From positions 7,819,501 through 7,883,500 of the forward strand of contig NC_088310.1 in assembly GCF_910592395.1 (NCBI RefSeq): a DNA stretch of 64,000 nt, in the 5' to 3' direction. How positions within the stretch are numbered: position 1 is the stretch's first letter; every line of letters starts with the position of its first letter. A program made the position numbers and the translations under genes. Source of the DNA: Lineus longissimus (Eukaryota; Nemertea; Pilidiophora; Heteronemertea; Lineidae). The notes beneath the pieces are model-generated. The model was not told the origin of the DNA and ran no database searches. It worked only from the letters and a program-made list of their open reading frames with translations. Positions 29,901 to 44,900 of this stretch are shown piece by piece.

Positions 29901-32900
29901 ACTGTAGCTTCTGCATGTGGCGGTGCAGGTTTTGTTTCGAGTTGGTGAGGCGCTGGTTTAGGACGGTTTCTCTTGACGATATGAAGATGATGGTCGTGTT
30001 GTCCATGTATTTCGTCAGATTGGAACTCAACTGTCCGAGGGCGAGCAGAGTGGCATGGTAGTTCTCCAATTCTTTGATTAGATCCTGAAAGAGGAAGCAT
30101 GTGGTATTTTATCAAGGAAGGCATCGTAACTTGCTCTCAATATCATGAATCATCATCCCTGAATCATACCCTTTGCAGAGAAAACCTTCCAAGAGTTACC
30201 ACAATTAACCAGAAAATCCTGCCAACTGAAAAATAGTTTAGTTCATTAACTGAATCCTAGGTAGCAACACTGAATGGAGCAGGCTTTGGCCACCTAGGAG
30301 CCAGTAGGTTCACTAAAATATCTTGAGTTTGTATGGGGTGCTCTCATGATTGAAGTCTGTATATTCTGTTAAAGTGCTACTTTTGTGGGAACCTTTTTGT
30401 TTTGTGATGTGATCACCTAATTCATCATGATAAAAACATTTTCACTCTGCTCCCCCAAAATGTGGTTGCGCAAGACAGCTTTTGAGATTTGGCCCTAAAA
30501 TAATGAATCTTTACCCTGGCTTGGTTGAGCTGTGCCTTCCTCTCCCCCTGGTCCTTCTGCTGTATCAACTCATTACAGATCCTCTCCTTGTCGTCGACCC
30601 AAGCCTTCACTTCTACATACTCTTCGTCATATTTCTCCCAATGCTCCAACGTCATTTGGAAAGAACTCACTCTGGCATTGAGCTGGTGCAAGATTGTGTT
30701 CCATCTGAAATGGGTATAAAAATATATAGCGTCAACAGTGTTAACAATATTTGGCAACAGCGCAAGGTCCCTCCCCATTACCAGCAATCCCCAACTTTAT
30801 TATGCCGCTGCTAAATGCAGGCGCTACGATCGAGTTTGACACGTGACCCAATTTAGCCAATCAGAGCGTTCATCAATAATAAAATATATTTTTAGTACAA
30901 GAAATCAATGCCTTGTGTCAGTTTTATGCCTTCATTGTGGGTTCACAATTTTGAATGTACAGTGTTCCAGCTCATCAAAAGAACAGGGTTTTGTCTAGAA
31001 TCACGGTTTTCCGAGTTTCTCCTTGTCAACACTGTCAGGAACCCCCCCCCCCCCCCATCCTATCTACCTAGCCAACACCCAGACAGAGGTTACCAAATGA
31101 CAGAGCTGAGAGAGCCCAAACATCTGAGGAATCCATGCAACAGCAAAAGCTTTGGCAAATATGCTGAAGAGAAGGATGCAATATAATATTTCGGGCTTGG
31201 TCACCCGCCTACCCCCCCCCCCCCCGACATGACCCTTCCCAGCCCTAGTGTCCTTAATTGAACCATCCAAAGATAGGGATCTTAGGCCATAAAGTGGACA
31301 AATAAAGCAAGAAGTTATCAAAGGGCAGTCATTCTCATATCTTCAAAGATCACTTGAGGTCCAGCTTTTCATGTATGTTGATGTTTGGACATATATTCTC
31401 TCCTCAAATCCACTTGGGACGCCAATTTGGACCCCCCTGTGGACATGGAAAAATTTTCAATTTTCCCAATGGCATGTGTTTCAGTATACTCAGTATGATG
31501 CTGCCTTCTGCAGGAGCTATCGGCAAACTAAATTTGCAAACTCTATGTGATTCAAAAAGGCCACAGAAGTCGGCCAATTTTCATGTTTTCTTAGAATTTA
31601 CATTAGGAAAAATTGCAATTCACGTGGTATTTTCAACCCATAGGTGGACATGGAAAAATTTTCACCAATCAACTCAAAATTTGGCCTGCAAATGCCTTGA
31701 TAGTCATAGAATCACATACGCTATCGGCAACTAGGCTTTAGTTACACAGAAAGCCGTGAGATGTCTCTCACCTCGATCTGCTATAGAAAACGTATGCTTG
31801 GCCCTGGAAGGGAGTTTGGCGCATGCGCAGTTAAAAGGTTGGGAATTGCTGGTAATGCCTGATGGTTGCGAACAGGATAATGTCAACAATGCAATATCAC
31901 CCCAATGGCTGCAAATTACAGGATAATGCCAACAGTGCAATGTCACCCCAATGGTTGCAAACAGGATAATGTCACCCCAATGGCTGCAAATTACAGGATA
32001 ATGCCAACAGTGCAAGGTCACCCCAATGGTTGCAAACAGGATAATGTCACCCCAATGGCTGCAAATTACAGGATAATGCCAACAATGCAAGGTCACCCCA
32101 ATGGTTGCAAACAGGATAATGTCACCCCAATGGCTGCAAATTACAGGATAATGCCAACAGTGCAAGGTCACCCCAATGGTTGCAAACAGGATAATGTCAC
32201 CCCAATGGCTGCAAATTACAGGATAATGCCAACAGTGCAAGGTCACCCCAATGGTTGCAAACAGGACAATGTCACCCCAATGGTTGCAAACAGGATAATG
32301 TCACCCCAATGGTTGCAAACAGGATAATGTCACCCCCAATGGTTGCAAACAGGATAATGCCACCCCCAATGGTTGCAAACAGGATAATGTCACCCCAATG
32401 GTTGCAAACAGGATAATGTCACCCCAATGGTTGCAAACAGGACAATGATGATAAATTAAGCCTACCTTGTTTTGACATCACTCTCTGTTTTCCTCAGCGA
32501 CTGTCCGACCATGACATCAGACATCTCGAAGAGCCTGTCCGTAGCACTCACATAGGTTGCAAGTTGTTCATGACTGTTCTCAAAGTCAATGCTGATTTGC
32601 TGTAGTGGAAATTGATACACATATTGAACTGACAACAAGTTAAGTGTCTTCATGGGCAGTTACTTGATAAAGGCAAAGAATGTGCCAAAGTACCAGGTCA
32701 AAAAACCCAAGCTGTGAGAGGATGCCCACGAGAGGAAATTGTCAGGTATAACCGAGCACACAATCTTAGAGTTGATCAGGACTGTTGTTTCTCTGCACAC
32801 AGATATTGTCAACTGCACTATTCTTGTATCCTGAAGTCAGGATGCTGAGTGGGAAGATTGATAACAGCTGTTTCAGTGCTTCTGCTGATCCTAATATTGA

Positions 32901-35900
32901 AGCTTTTGTGTTCAATTTCGCAAAACCAAAAACAGCCAATTAGTAAATAATCCCATCCCTTACCAATCAGACCGCCGATCTTTACTCAAAGACAATCTTC
33001 CAACTCACCTGTAGTTTATCCACAACCTGCCTAAACGACTCGACGTCACCCGTCACGACTGTGTACCTGCTCAAGAGGTATTCTGTCTCGGTAATAATCT
33101 GAGTCACATTACTCAGCGCCTTATGGTAGATCTCCCATTGCTTCAGAACATCCTCCAACTTATTCAAAAGGTTGCAGAGCTCCTGTTCTAATTTTGTCCA
33201 CCGCTCGTTGATCTTGTTCATGGTCACCTCGATGCCCTGGACACTGCCCGGTGCAGCCGCATGTCCACCTAATAGACCTGCACTCAACTGCCTGATGTTG
33301 TTCAATTCACTCTCCTTCATCCTCAGCAGTTCTTCGATTGACTGGAATGAAAAGAGCCAACGTTTTCACTTGCATGTTCGAAGAAGAGGGAGAGGGAGGT
33401 TTGTTACTGATGATAGCTGAGTTTACCCTCATTCATAACTATAGGTTTACATGTAAATAGTAAATAATTGGGAGCTGAAAGTGCAGGTTTAAAGTATTTC
33501 AACCTATACAATCTGTTTCGATCTGTAATCGCTAAAAAATAGCATTGCAAAGTGAACATGACAACTAAGATCAGCTGGGCTGGGCTGAGGGACAAAAAGT
33601 GCCTTCTACGTAAAATGTCCAAAGCAGAAAAAAGGTTCCTTGCATTTGTTTTATATCTTTATTCCAACAATTTTACACGCCAAAGATATTCTGGGAATAT
33701 GTCAACATCCTGCTGCCTCACCTTGCACTCCTTGATGGCATGTCGTATGCTGACCTCGTGTCCCATCCTGTGGAACCTCTGCACTCTCATCTCCTGATCC
33801 GCAAACCACTGCAGCAAATTACTCGTGGCGGTATCGTACTCCTCCCACTTGGAGAGATTCTGCTCAAATTTCTTCAGCATTTCCATGATGTCGGATGCCA
33901 GGAGCTGCCAGCGTGAGTTCATGAGGCCAAGGCGCTCTGCTAGGTTTGTGCGATCTTGGGGAGGCTCGCCCTCTCTGAAGCTGGACTGGATGGCCGTCTG
34001 GTTGACAAAGTCAACGATGATCTGTTTGCTTGAGATATCGATCTTGAAGCCCTGGATGTGGAAAAGTTTGAGCAATTTATGATTCAAACACTCATGGTGG
34101 AGACAACGAGTTGAAAGCGTAACAAGAGAATGCCAAGACTTTTATCATGTTTAGTTCGGACAGTGTAGGATATGAACATTTTCAATGGCAAACATCCCAC
34201 GCAATAACGGGAAACAGCCAATGCAATAACGGGAAACAGCCCACGCAATAACGGGAAACATCCCACGCAATAACGGGAAACAGCCCGCGCAATAATGGGA
34301 AACATCCCACGCAATAACAGGAAACATCCCACGCAATAATAGGAAACATCCCACGCAATAATGGGAAACATCCCACGCAATAATGGGAAACATCCCACGC
34401 AATAGCAGGAAACAGCCCACGCAATAACGGGAAACATCCCCGCAATAATGGGAAACATCCCACGCAATAATGGGAAACATCCCACGCAATAACGGGAAAC
34501 ATCCCACGCAATAACCTACCTTATACTTCTGTACCATGCCCTGGACATCTTCAATATTCTGCAGAACCTTCTTATCATCTTCGGCCATGATGCGATTCAA
34601 AGTATCGATCCAGAGGAGGATTTCGTTCAGAGCTTGCACAGACGGCAACAATTCCATTTGTGCCAGCAGCAGTTGCTCCTCATGAACGGGGATCTCGTAC
34701 ATCAGACGTAGCCACTTTTCATCGAGCGTGTTCAGTTGGCGTTGCATGCTGGGACTTGACGATTTCTGGGAACGGAAGACTTGATTGCCGATTGTTGTGA
34801 TTTGGGATTTTATCCCCTGGTGTTTGTCAGCTTCTTTGCGGAATTGCTGGAAAAAGGAAAATCCTTGAAAATCATCATCATCAGGCTATTTTTAGACAGA
34901 CACTGATTGACAGATGCTAACACCTGGCAGCTGGCATTAACATGATGAAGGTCACAGTGCGCAGCTCTGATATTGCATTTGTTGACATGCTGTTTTGAAT
35001 CTGACAATTATACTCACATAATACACAACCATGCAATCTCTTAGATATTTTGCAGACTTGTTAATTATACCCTGAGGTTACTCTGTGAAAATTACTTACC
35101 ACAAATAGGTCAATTTTGTGTTTGATGGCAGAAATGTTTCCAATTTCATCCTCATCCAGAGCACTGATCTCCTGCAGACGTCGGGGAGCAGACGACAGCC
35201 AGTTGTTCAAAATCTCCAAATGTTCATCAAACTTTTTCAGTTGCTCCATGTGGGTCTCAAGCCTGGAAGAAACATTTCACACATAAGATTTGGTGATAGA
35301 ACGCTGTTGGGAGAAATTTAGGTAAGGCTAGTTCAGGTCGTAAACATAGCACGTAGTGGCCACTTGAACTCTAGGTCTGGAACCCTTTAGACTTCTTTAG
35401 AAATCTTTAAAGATATTTAACCCGCAAAATTTCTTGATGATTGTTGTGATTGCAAAGTGACTGACCTCTTGAGCTCTTGGTTTGTCAGGTTTGTAATGTT
35501 AACCCACTGTTCAGCAAAGTCGGCCACCTGGTTCTCGAGGCGAGGGCTGCTAATGCTGTGAAGGATGCTACGCCCTCTATCCATAACCTGGAAAGATAAG
35601 ATCATGTTCATGAGAGCGACGGCTGTTAAGGTGATAGGTTTAGGGATTTCAGTCAAATTAGGGATCCCATATACACACATAAGAAATTTGTGTGTCGCCA
35701 TTGCAACTGGCTTGATGACTTACCTGATACATTGCAGCCTTTTCGTCATTGAGGGCATTCTGGACCTTCTTGTACATCTCTGTCTTACTCCTTATCTGAT
35801 CCCTGGTATTCTCTGGTGCGGAGGCGGGAAGCTGTTTCTCCATGTTATGCAACCACAGTGTGATCACCTGGAAGGGGACATTTGACATTGTGGATGACAG

Positions 35901-38900
35901 GACCTATGGAAATGTTATCAATACCGACATGGACACATCTAATTGGGACCGTGACTGCCTGAAGTCTGACTTCCAAGTCTTCTGAATGAGACGTAAAACC
36001 CTATCAGACAGCAGCTTGTACACTCCTCCCTGGTCACCCTGTGGAATCAGCTGCAACCTCTCCGAATAACTCCCACCTTTCCGAGTCATGGCCTACCACT
36101 ACTTAGAGCAAATCCGGAATCGGAGTGTCAACAGGGTCCTCATATGGACTGTTTCAGGCTGGATTTGCTTGGAAAGGTAGGTTGGCCATAACTCAGAGAG
36201 GTGGGAGATGCTCGAAAAGTTGCAGCCGATTCCACAGGTGCTTGTCGGAAGATTCCGTGCAAATATTTATATATCAAAACACTCCAATTAGTTTCCAACT
36301 GAAGACGCACACAACAAAATGGTTGCAATGAGCCAATACAACATAGAAGTAGCAGACCACAAGGCCTCCTCACCTGGAATCGTTCCTCAAACTCGACCCA
36401 CTGCTGGACAAGTTGCTCCAACTGTTGCCCGCGCATACTGGCTTTATCCTGGATGATGTGCGTGGTGTTGATGAGGCGGGTGTGCGTGGTCAGGTAGTGC
36501 TGCCGCGTGCCGTGGTCCACCTGGTGCGAGAGGGCATCCAACATGCTGTGGTGACTCTCCAAGTCGTTGAAGAAGATCTGGGGAACGAAAACCACACTTT
36601 CAATGCGTGCTGAACCACATCAAACATTTTGGAACAAACTGATGAAGAAACGTGTTTCAATATTGATAAATCAACTTTTCTTTAAGAACATAGAAAGAAT
36701 AAGAGAACAAGATAAACTTTTCTTCAAATACTTTGGAAGAAAGCCCTGAGTTTTTGAGAAAATGCCAAAAATAGAGGTCGTCTGCTCAAATATTTGAAGA
36801 AATGACAACAGAACTTACCTTGTGAGTGTGAAGCTGCTGTTTCAGATGATCGAGGTCACTTGCCGAGACATTGTCTGCCTTCAATTTATTCGTGGCAGTC
36901 TCAAGAAACTCGGCAAACTCTTTCAACATCCTTGCGTACTGACTCTGGAGGGTGATGGCAAGACTGAGCTGGGATCGCTGATCATTTGCCTGAAAATCAA
37001 GGTTTAGAATGTCTGTCAGTTCAAAATATATTTACTGACACCAGCTGATGGCTCAGTGCCTCCTATTTGCATGGAGAGATGAGCTGAGATGTATTTCATG
37101 ATATTTCAGCCTCTGATAAACTAATACACTATGGCAATTCAAATTCAAACAAAATGATAGAACATTACAAGGCATAAACATCTTGAGCACAACAAACTTA
37201 CAATCCTGTAGATCGATCTTGAAGCGAAGAATAGAGAGGAATACAGGCCAAAGGACACCACCCTGATCACAAAGCTCTGGGGCTCTGTGGCTTCAGACCT
37301 GCTCCCTCATGAAGAATAGAGAGGAATACTGGCCAAAGGACACCACCCTGACCACAAAGCTCTGGGGCTCTGTAGTGGAACTCTCCAGGACTGCCTGGCT
37401 AACATTCATCTCAAAAGTTCCGAACAGAGAAGCTACCTTGAGGTGCAGGTCTTGCAAGACAAGCCTGAGCATGTTGATGTCAATGGGCATGATAAGCTGG
37501 GGGTCCTGGACCATCAGGTCTTCACCTCGATCGCACAGGTCCATCAGCTTGTCCTCATAGTCTCGAAGCAAGTCATCAAGGTTCTGAAAAGGAGACAAAC
37601 GCAATCAGGATATCATCTTCCCCGAGCCACATCTCAGAGGAAACTTTCTCTGCCTGTTTTTTCGCCAGTTATTCATCAGGTAGGAGTTTTTGTCAAATGA
37701 TGTAATATGTATTCCATGATACTCATTCCAACCTTACAAAGAGACTTTGCCAACTTGAGCCTATAATCGGAGACAATTATTAGCCCAGGAGAGCCAGAGG
37801 CAGCTTCAAAGCATTCACTTCATCTTGTCACACTACATGTACCTTGAGACAACAGAAAGAACCAGTTGGTTGGAGACCTGGCAAACAAGAGCTGTAAAAC
37901 TGGTAGTCTGGATGCCAAGCGCAAGGGAGTACTATGTGTCTTAAATGTTTTGCTCAGAAGACTAGTGCAATTCCTGGTGTGATATGAAGATACGTGGAAG
38001 AAATATTAAAACCGACCCTACCTTGCTGTCCTGCATCTGTTGCTCCAAGCTAGAAGTAAAGTGCACCGTGAGAGTGAGATAACGCTTCTTGGCCTCCTCC
38101 AGCTTGGTAAAGAACGCCAGGATTTCCTCCTGGTAGAGCTTCCAAAGACTCCTTCTCTCGATCAACTCGGACTCCCTGCACCGTGCCTGCTCCTCCAGAA
38201 CGCGCATCCTCTCCGTCAGGTCGGCGATCGTCTGCTTGATCAGGGCGCGGCTGTCGCAGCTGGCCTCGTCTAGGAGTTTCGGAGATACCTTTGTCATCAT
38301 TTGGATCTCGCTTTGGAGGCCTCGAATCTCTTTCTGCAGAGCCTGGAAGGAACGGGATTTGTATTAACGTCTGCCAAAGAAGCCAAACCAAACCATGGTT
38401 TTTCATGTCCTACACAGACTATGAGCAGTAGTGAAATTTGAGTAAACCTAAGCAGTTACAGTCCTTCCTTTATATTTTGATGCCCAGGGCCCCATACATG
38501 CAACTAAGTCACTGATGCATATATCAGGAAATTCGGAAATGCGGTTTTGTGATTTTAACATCAATGTGACTTATCCTGGTCATTTTATCTGTCACCATCT
38601 GTTAACCGGTAGGTTTTTCCAAATGACACTCAGTTTCAAGACTTCTATATATATATTTCCTAGTAACCAACCTCGTGATCTTTGAGCTGTTCATCTGTAT
38701 CCTTATCAAATGACGTCCCGAACAACTTCAACTCGACCGTGTCCAACCAACTGGAGATCGTCAACAGAGAATCCTGGTACTGCTGCTGGAAGTCGATCGT
38801 CCGCTGTAACCGCGATTCCGCGTCCTCGTGCTGGCGCTCCATCTTGTCCCAGCAGAGTTTCAGCTCCATCAACGACTTCCTGACGTCGTCCATCTTCTCG

Positions 38901-41900
38901 GTTGTGTCGGGGTCGGTAGGTGCTAGGGAGGAGCGGCGACGTTCTAGTGGCTTACCAATGAATTCCTACAAAAGATTTATAGACATGAACGACTCTGAAA
39001 CTGTTCAATTCAACAGCCAACACCATTGGGAACTTTAGAAAGTCATCAAAATACTTGGAACAATTGTCAATTCCACCTACCAAAGGTTTCGTGCTCTCTA
39101 TAGTTTCCTGCAGTAGCTGTTTCTTGTCCGACAGTTGTTTGGACAGCTGCTTCCAGTTGGCGTGTAACTCGCTCATGCTGTACTCCAGATCGCCATCATC
39201 ATCATCATCAAGGTCATCATCTTGTTCCTGAGATAGTTGGGTTTGCAGCAAAGATCCACGTCGATTCACTTGACCAACGAGAACTTGGTGTTCAGCGAGG
39301 TCAGATTCTAGTTTCTGCGACAAGAATTATAGGAAGTACAATAAGATTGAATTTCATATTCTTCCTCAGCATTCACTTGTGTGAGTGCCACTTCAGTTTT
39401 TGGCACCAATTTGAGATACCAGTCCAGCTACTCTGTTTTCATTCAGTGAGGAGGAGTTAATTTCATGGTACTCCTTTTCCGGCATGGATGGGATATTTCT
39501 TTTGCCATGGACCTGGCATAATAAAGGAATCTGCTTTGTTTCTCAATTAATGGAGGTGGCAAGGGAAGTAAACGGTCTTGGGGAGAGGTAACAAGCGATG
39601 TGTCTGTGCCAGGTATCTAACCCACAGCATTCGCGTAACGTGTCTGAATGGATTCGTCTTGAAACTTGACACACTTGGCTAGACCTCCACATCTTCACGC
39701 CCCACTAAAAGATTAAAGTGTTATGGTATAAAATCAGTGTCACCAACCTTTTTCGCATCCTCTTGATCCTGAGTCATCTTGGCCGTGGCTTCGATAGTTT
39801 CGGCCGGGAGGGATTCGAGGGCCTTGGCACCGTCCATCCAAGTCTGCAAGTCCTGAACCTTTTCCCGGTGCTGATTGAGAGCTCGGCTGTTACGCTCACT
39901 TTCGTCGATAGCATTTTTGATGGCTGATTCCTAGAAATAAAAGAGTAATGTGATTAGAAGTTGAAGGGGTATTTCTAGACACATTGATCAATGAGGTTCG
40001 GCCATGAAGGTTTGTGAGTGATTAGTTAATCCATTATTTCAAGCGGAATGGTGGGAGAGGACCATGTGTACACTGGGAGCTTAGGGTTTATTCAAACCTA
40101 CCTGTTCAACTGTCTTAGACTTCAAATTCTCCAACTCCAACTGCAAGCCATCCAACTTTGACTTCATGAGAACAGCTCTGTCTGGAGGCTCCATCTCGCC
40201 GAGGCCCTCACACCACACGTACAGATCTGACAGCCGTCTCTGGCAGTCCCGGATCTCGGTCTGGAGGGACTGGTTCACGGACAAGTCCTGTCGAAGATGG
40301 GAGACCTCCATTGAGGATATCGGGTCACCCGCTTGTTGTAGTTTGGCCTCGGTTAACCAACTCTCGAAGGTTGCTACGTCATTGTTGTATCTCTCTAAGT
40401 CTTGTTGGTGTTGTGACTGCAGGGAGGCCAGGTTCTGGAATTGATCATTTGGGAAACTTGCGTCAGAAATGGATGATGATTAGTGTGAGATTTTCTCATG
40501 CACTTCTACAACAAGCTAAGCATTTGCCAGCCAAATGGTGTCCTCAACAGATAGGTTTTACTAAATATTCGTATGACCGCCATATCAGAGTGACTTCAAT
40601 GCTCTATTTTGAAATATAGTGCAAGCTAGCTTCTTTGATGAGGCATTTCAGCTTTAAATCACTCACATCTAATTCTCTCCTCTTCTGATCAGCCTTGTTC
40701 TCGAGATCTTTCTGTTTTTCCTTCAGGACCATGATGGTGGTCTCCATGGCACGTCTGCCATCTGGGGTGGCATTCCTGCACAGCTGGCTGCACCAGTCGT
40801 CCAGCTGCTTGACGTCAACTTGAAGTGTCTGGATGGCCGTCACGATATCCTGGAGTAAAAACAAATTTCTGGATAGAGTGTGTCCAAGTGCAAGGATGAA
40901 GCAGTTGGGTAAACTAAATCTCTCACTCCTGAAAGGCAGGGCTGACTGATTAGGGTCTGGGTCAGGCTGAAGATATTTTTAAACGGATGAAATACTTTGA
41001 AATGCCTAAGAATGTTATTCTGAGTCTTCTTCTTATCAAAATGCAAAATTCCAACCAGACCATTTGCATTAAGCAAAAGAGTTTCAACCGAAAACTAGCA
41101 CCCTTCAAACCAGGTTAAGGTAGGGCAGCACGTGCAGAAACATCTGAATCAACGTTAGAAGAGAAGGGAGTTTTTGTGACGATCACTAATGAATATCTAC
41201 AGAGCAATAGTTTGATCCTTTTTATAGGTACATTTCCTGCACAAAATAAAGCGTAATTGTGATGAAATACTTGTTGACAACACATTTACAAACATCTTAG
41301 ATATCTAAAAGCAGTTCGGTAGTTGGTCATTAGTCGGGATGAGGTTCACAACATGAGGTATGATATAATTCTACTGAAATAAATTTTTTACAAATTCTTT
41401 AATAACTTGACAACAAATATTGAGGATACCAGTATTTCTGAACGCATAATGGGCCGATACAATTTCATGAAAATCTGAAAGATAATGCAATCAATATTAT
41501 TGAAAGGTATGAGGGTTTAAGAAGATTTTAGATGCATAAGCCACTAAATCCGCTCAAACTTTTTTCGAGTAAAAACACAAAATATTTCTGCTGATTTCTG
41601 CAAACAGCTGTCTGCTTGAGCTAAACTAGCTACAGCCATTCCCAGGGTGACCCTCTGAGCTCACAGTTGAGGAACGCAACAAACAATGAGTCATATACCT
41701 TGTGTTCTTTGAATGCTGGTTCCAGGTTCTCCATCTTGCTGGGTTTAATCGCATCCAACCGTTTGGATTCATTGCTAATCTGCTTCGTCGCTGTCTGCAC
41801 GGCAAGCTGGAACGCCTCCTGCTGCTGTAACACAGCATCAGTCTCCTGAAAAGTTACAACGATCAAAAAACCTTATTGATTTTATCTGTGTTTCCATTCC

Positions 41901-44900
41901 CAGAAAATCAAACAAGGCCATGTAGAGTCCACAGAATGTCGACCAACATTTGACCAAGGAAATCTTCGACCCATCCACAACAGAAAAAGACAGATCAGAA
42001 ATGCCCCAGGGAAGAATTCTGGAATATCATGGCCCACAAATTTTGGACTAGTCAAGTTTGAGCAGTAATTTCAATAAGAATTTAGATTTTCTCACAGAAA
42101 TTTCATTTCACCTTTTAAGAAGATATTGACGGATAAACTACAGAAAGGCATTTCATCACTTTCTGACATGCAAGTCACTTGGACATCCGACAGAGTACAA
42201 ATCAACAGTACAAATGGAGTTAAGAGTGAATACGATAATGGGATTGTGCTGAATCGAAAAATTTGATGTATTCGAGCAAAAAATGGTGCAGAGCATTCAA
42301 AACTATAAATGCAGGAATGAGTGGAAAAAAATTTGACCCATTTACAGGCTGGAATAGAAATTTGATCATTATCAATAATGTGATTATCGACTTTTCACAT
42401 TGCGAACACTTCCACAGTTTCCACTTAGCTTGGAGTGCTTAAAAATTTTGAAGGCTTTCAGGACGACCACAGTATTACCAGAATTGATATGACACATGTA
42501 CGGTATGAAGCCAGCAGGACAGGAACTTGATAATTTCAAAATTATTACCTGTTGTGTGGCTGCAAATTCTGGTCCAGATCCTGCAGCTGTTTCAATTTCA
42601 AATCCTCTTGGTTGACTGGAGACATCTTCGACTTCTTGTTTGTATATCTGGGTGCCGAACCGGGAAAGCTCGTCTGGAGAAAGCCCAGCAACCTGATCCG
42701 ATGAAATATCTGAAGCAGCTAATGTCGACAGCTGCCCCGGTGTCAGTGACGAGGTCTGGTCTGCCGATAGGCCGAGTGATCCTAACCGATACAACTCAGA
42801 TGGTGAGAGCCCATCAATTTGATATTTTGAGAATATCAAGATCATGAAAATTGATGCGTTATTTTCTCGTAAGTATCTGAGTTGTTCTGGAGTCAATCCG
42901 AGAGAAATTAACAAGATTAGCTGCTCTCGTGTCAGTCCTTTGACCTGTTCAGGAGTCAGCTGCATTCCTACCAAGTGTCCAACTTCTTGTGGATTCAGTT
43001 CACAGACTTGTTCAGGTGATAGGCGAAGTCCAACCAGTAACTTCAGTTGTTGGGCAGTCAGTCGACTGACTTGTTCTGGTTTAAGGTTCAGCCTCACCAA
43101 CAATTTCAGTTCCTCTGCTGAGAGGCCTTTCAGTTGGTCTGGAGTAAGGTGTAGTCCAATCAAGAACTTCAGTTCATCTGCTGAGAGGCCTTTCAGTTGG
43201 TCTGGAATAAGGTGTAGTCCAATCAAGAACTTCAGTTCATCTGCTGAGAGGCCTTTCAGTTGGTCTGGAGTAAGGTGTAGTCCAATCAAGAACTTCACTT
43301 CATCTGCTGAGAGGCCTTTCAGTTGGTCTGGAATAAGGTGTAGTCCAATCAAGAACTTCAGTTCATCTGCTGAGAGGCCTTTCAGTTGGTCTGGAGTAAG
43401 ATGTAGTCCAATCAAGAACTTCAGTTCATCTGCTGAGAGGCCTTTCAGTTGGTCTGGAGTAAGGTGTAGTCCAATCAAGAACTTCACTTCATCTGCTGAG
43501 AGGCCTTTCAGTTGGTCTGGAGTAAGGTGTAGTCCAATCAAGAACTTCACTTCATCTGCTGAGAGGCCTTTCAGTTGGTCTGGAGTAAGGTGTAGTCCAA
43601 TCAACAATTTAAGTTGCTCTGCTGAGAGGTTTTCAAGTTGATCTGGAGTAAGGTGTAGGCCAATCAAGAACTTCACTTCATCTGCTGAGAGGCCTTTCAG
43701 TTGGTCTGGAGTAAGGTGTAGTCCAATCGAGAACTTCAGTTCATCTGCTGAGAGGCCTTCCAGTTGGTCTGGAGTAAGATGCAGTCCAATCAACAATTTA
43801 AGTTGCTCTGCTGAGAGGTTTTCAAGTTGATCTGGAGTAAGGTGTAGGCCAATCAACAGTTTCAGTTCCTCTACAGTCAGGTCTTTCAACTGCTCAGGTT
43901 TGAGATTCAGACCTATCAGTAATTTCAGCTGGTCCGATTTGAGATTATGCAACTGTTTTGGATTCAGCAGTAGTTGTGTCAACGAAATCAGTTCCTCAGG
44001 TGACAGTCCTTCAATCTGGTTTGGCTGCAGATACAAACTGGCAAGCAACATCAACTCATCTGATGACAGGCCATGGAACTGTTCAGGCGATAACTGCAGT
44101 GCAATAAGAAGAAGCAGTTGCTCATAAGAAAGATTCTTGAGCTGGTCTTCTGTCGGATTAAGCTGCAGCAACAGACCAATTTGTCCAGCGGACAACTCAC
44201 GATGCTGATCAGGACTGAGGTTCAACTTCAGAAGATTGGAGATCTGATCTGACGTAAGCCCATCAACACTATCCAATTTCAGTCCAAGGCCAATGAGCCT
44301 CTGTAACTCTTCAGGTGTTAAAGATTCAATCTGGTAAGGTGTCAGACGTAGAGCGACCAGTTCCTTGATTTGCTCCGGGGACAGTCCCTCCAGTTGTTCA
44401 GGGCTCCAACCCAGTTTTATGAACACTATTCTCTCCTCTGGGGACAATAAACCAACATGTTTTGGAGTCAGTCTAAGCTTCATCAAGCCGCTCAACTCTT
44501 CCTTCTTGAGATCTTGTACATCATTATTATCAATTCCAAATGTCAGTGACTTCTTTATTTGATCTGCATTCAAGGCTGATAGCTGTTCTGGAGTGAATCC
44601 AATTCTGGTCAAGTAACTTAGCTGATCAGAGGAAAGACCAGCAATCTGATCTGAAGACAATTTGAGATTGGCCAATTTAGATAACTCCTCTGGAGTTAGA
44701 ACCCTCAGCTGATCTGGTGACAGTCCAAGGCTGATCAGTTTAGATAGCTCATCTGGTGTTAGACCCTTCAGCTGATCTGGTGACAGTCCAAGGCTGATCA
44801 GTTTAGATAGCTCATCTGGTGTTAGACCCTTCAGCTGATCTGGTGACAGTCCAAGGCTGATCAGTTTCGATAGCTCATCTGGTGTTAGACCCTTCAGCTG

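Noticed and set aside
31731-32327. Open frames on both strands rich in repeated peptides
   Set aside because: They are translations of the 75/29-bp intronic minisatellite.
34084-34511. Overlapping frames reading [11 protein letters not shown]-type repeats
   Set aside because: Products of the 22-bp intronic minisatellite; exon 15 ends at a consensus donor just before it.
34184-34512. CRISPR-like regular short repeats
   Set aside because: Units are directly tandem with no unique spacers, and the context is an animal gene intron.
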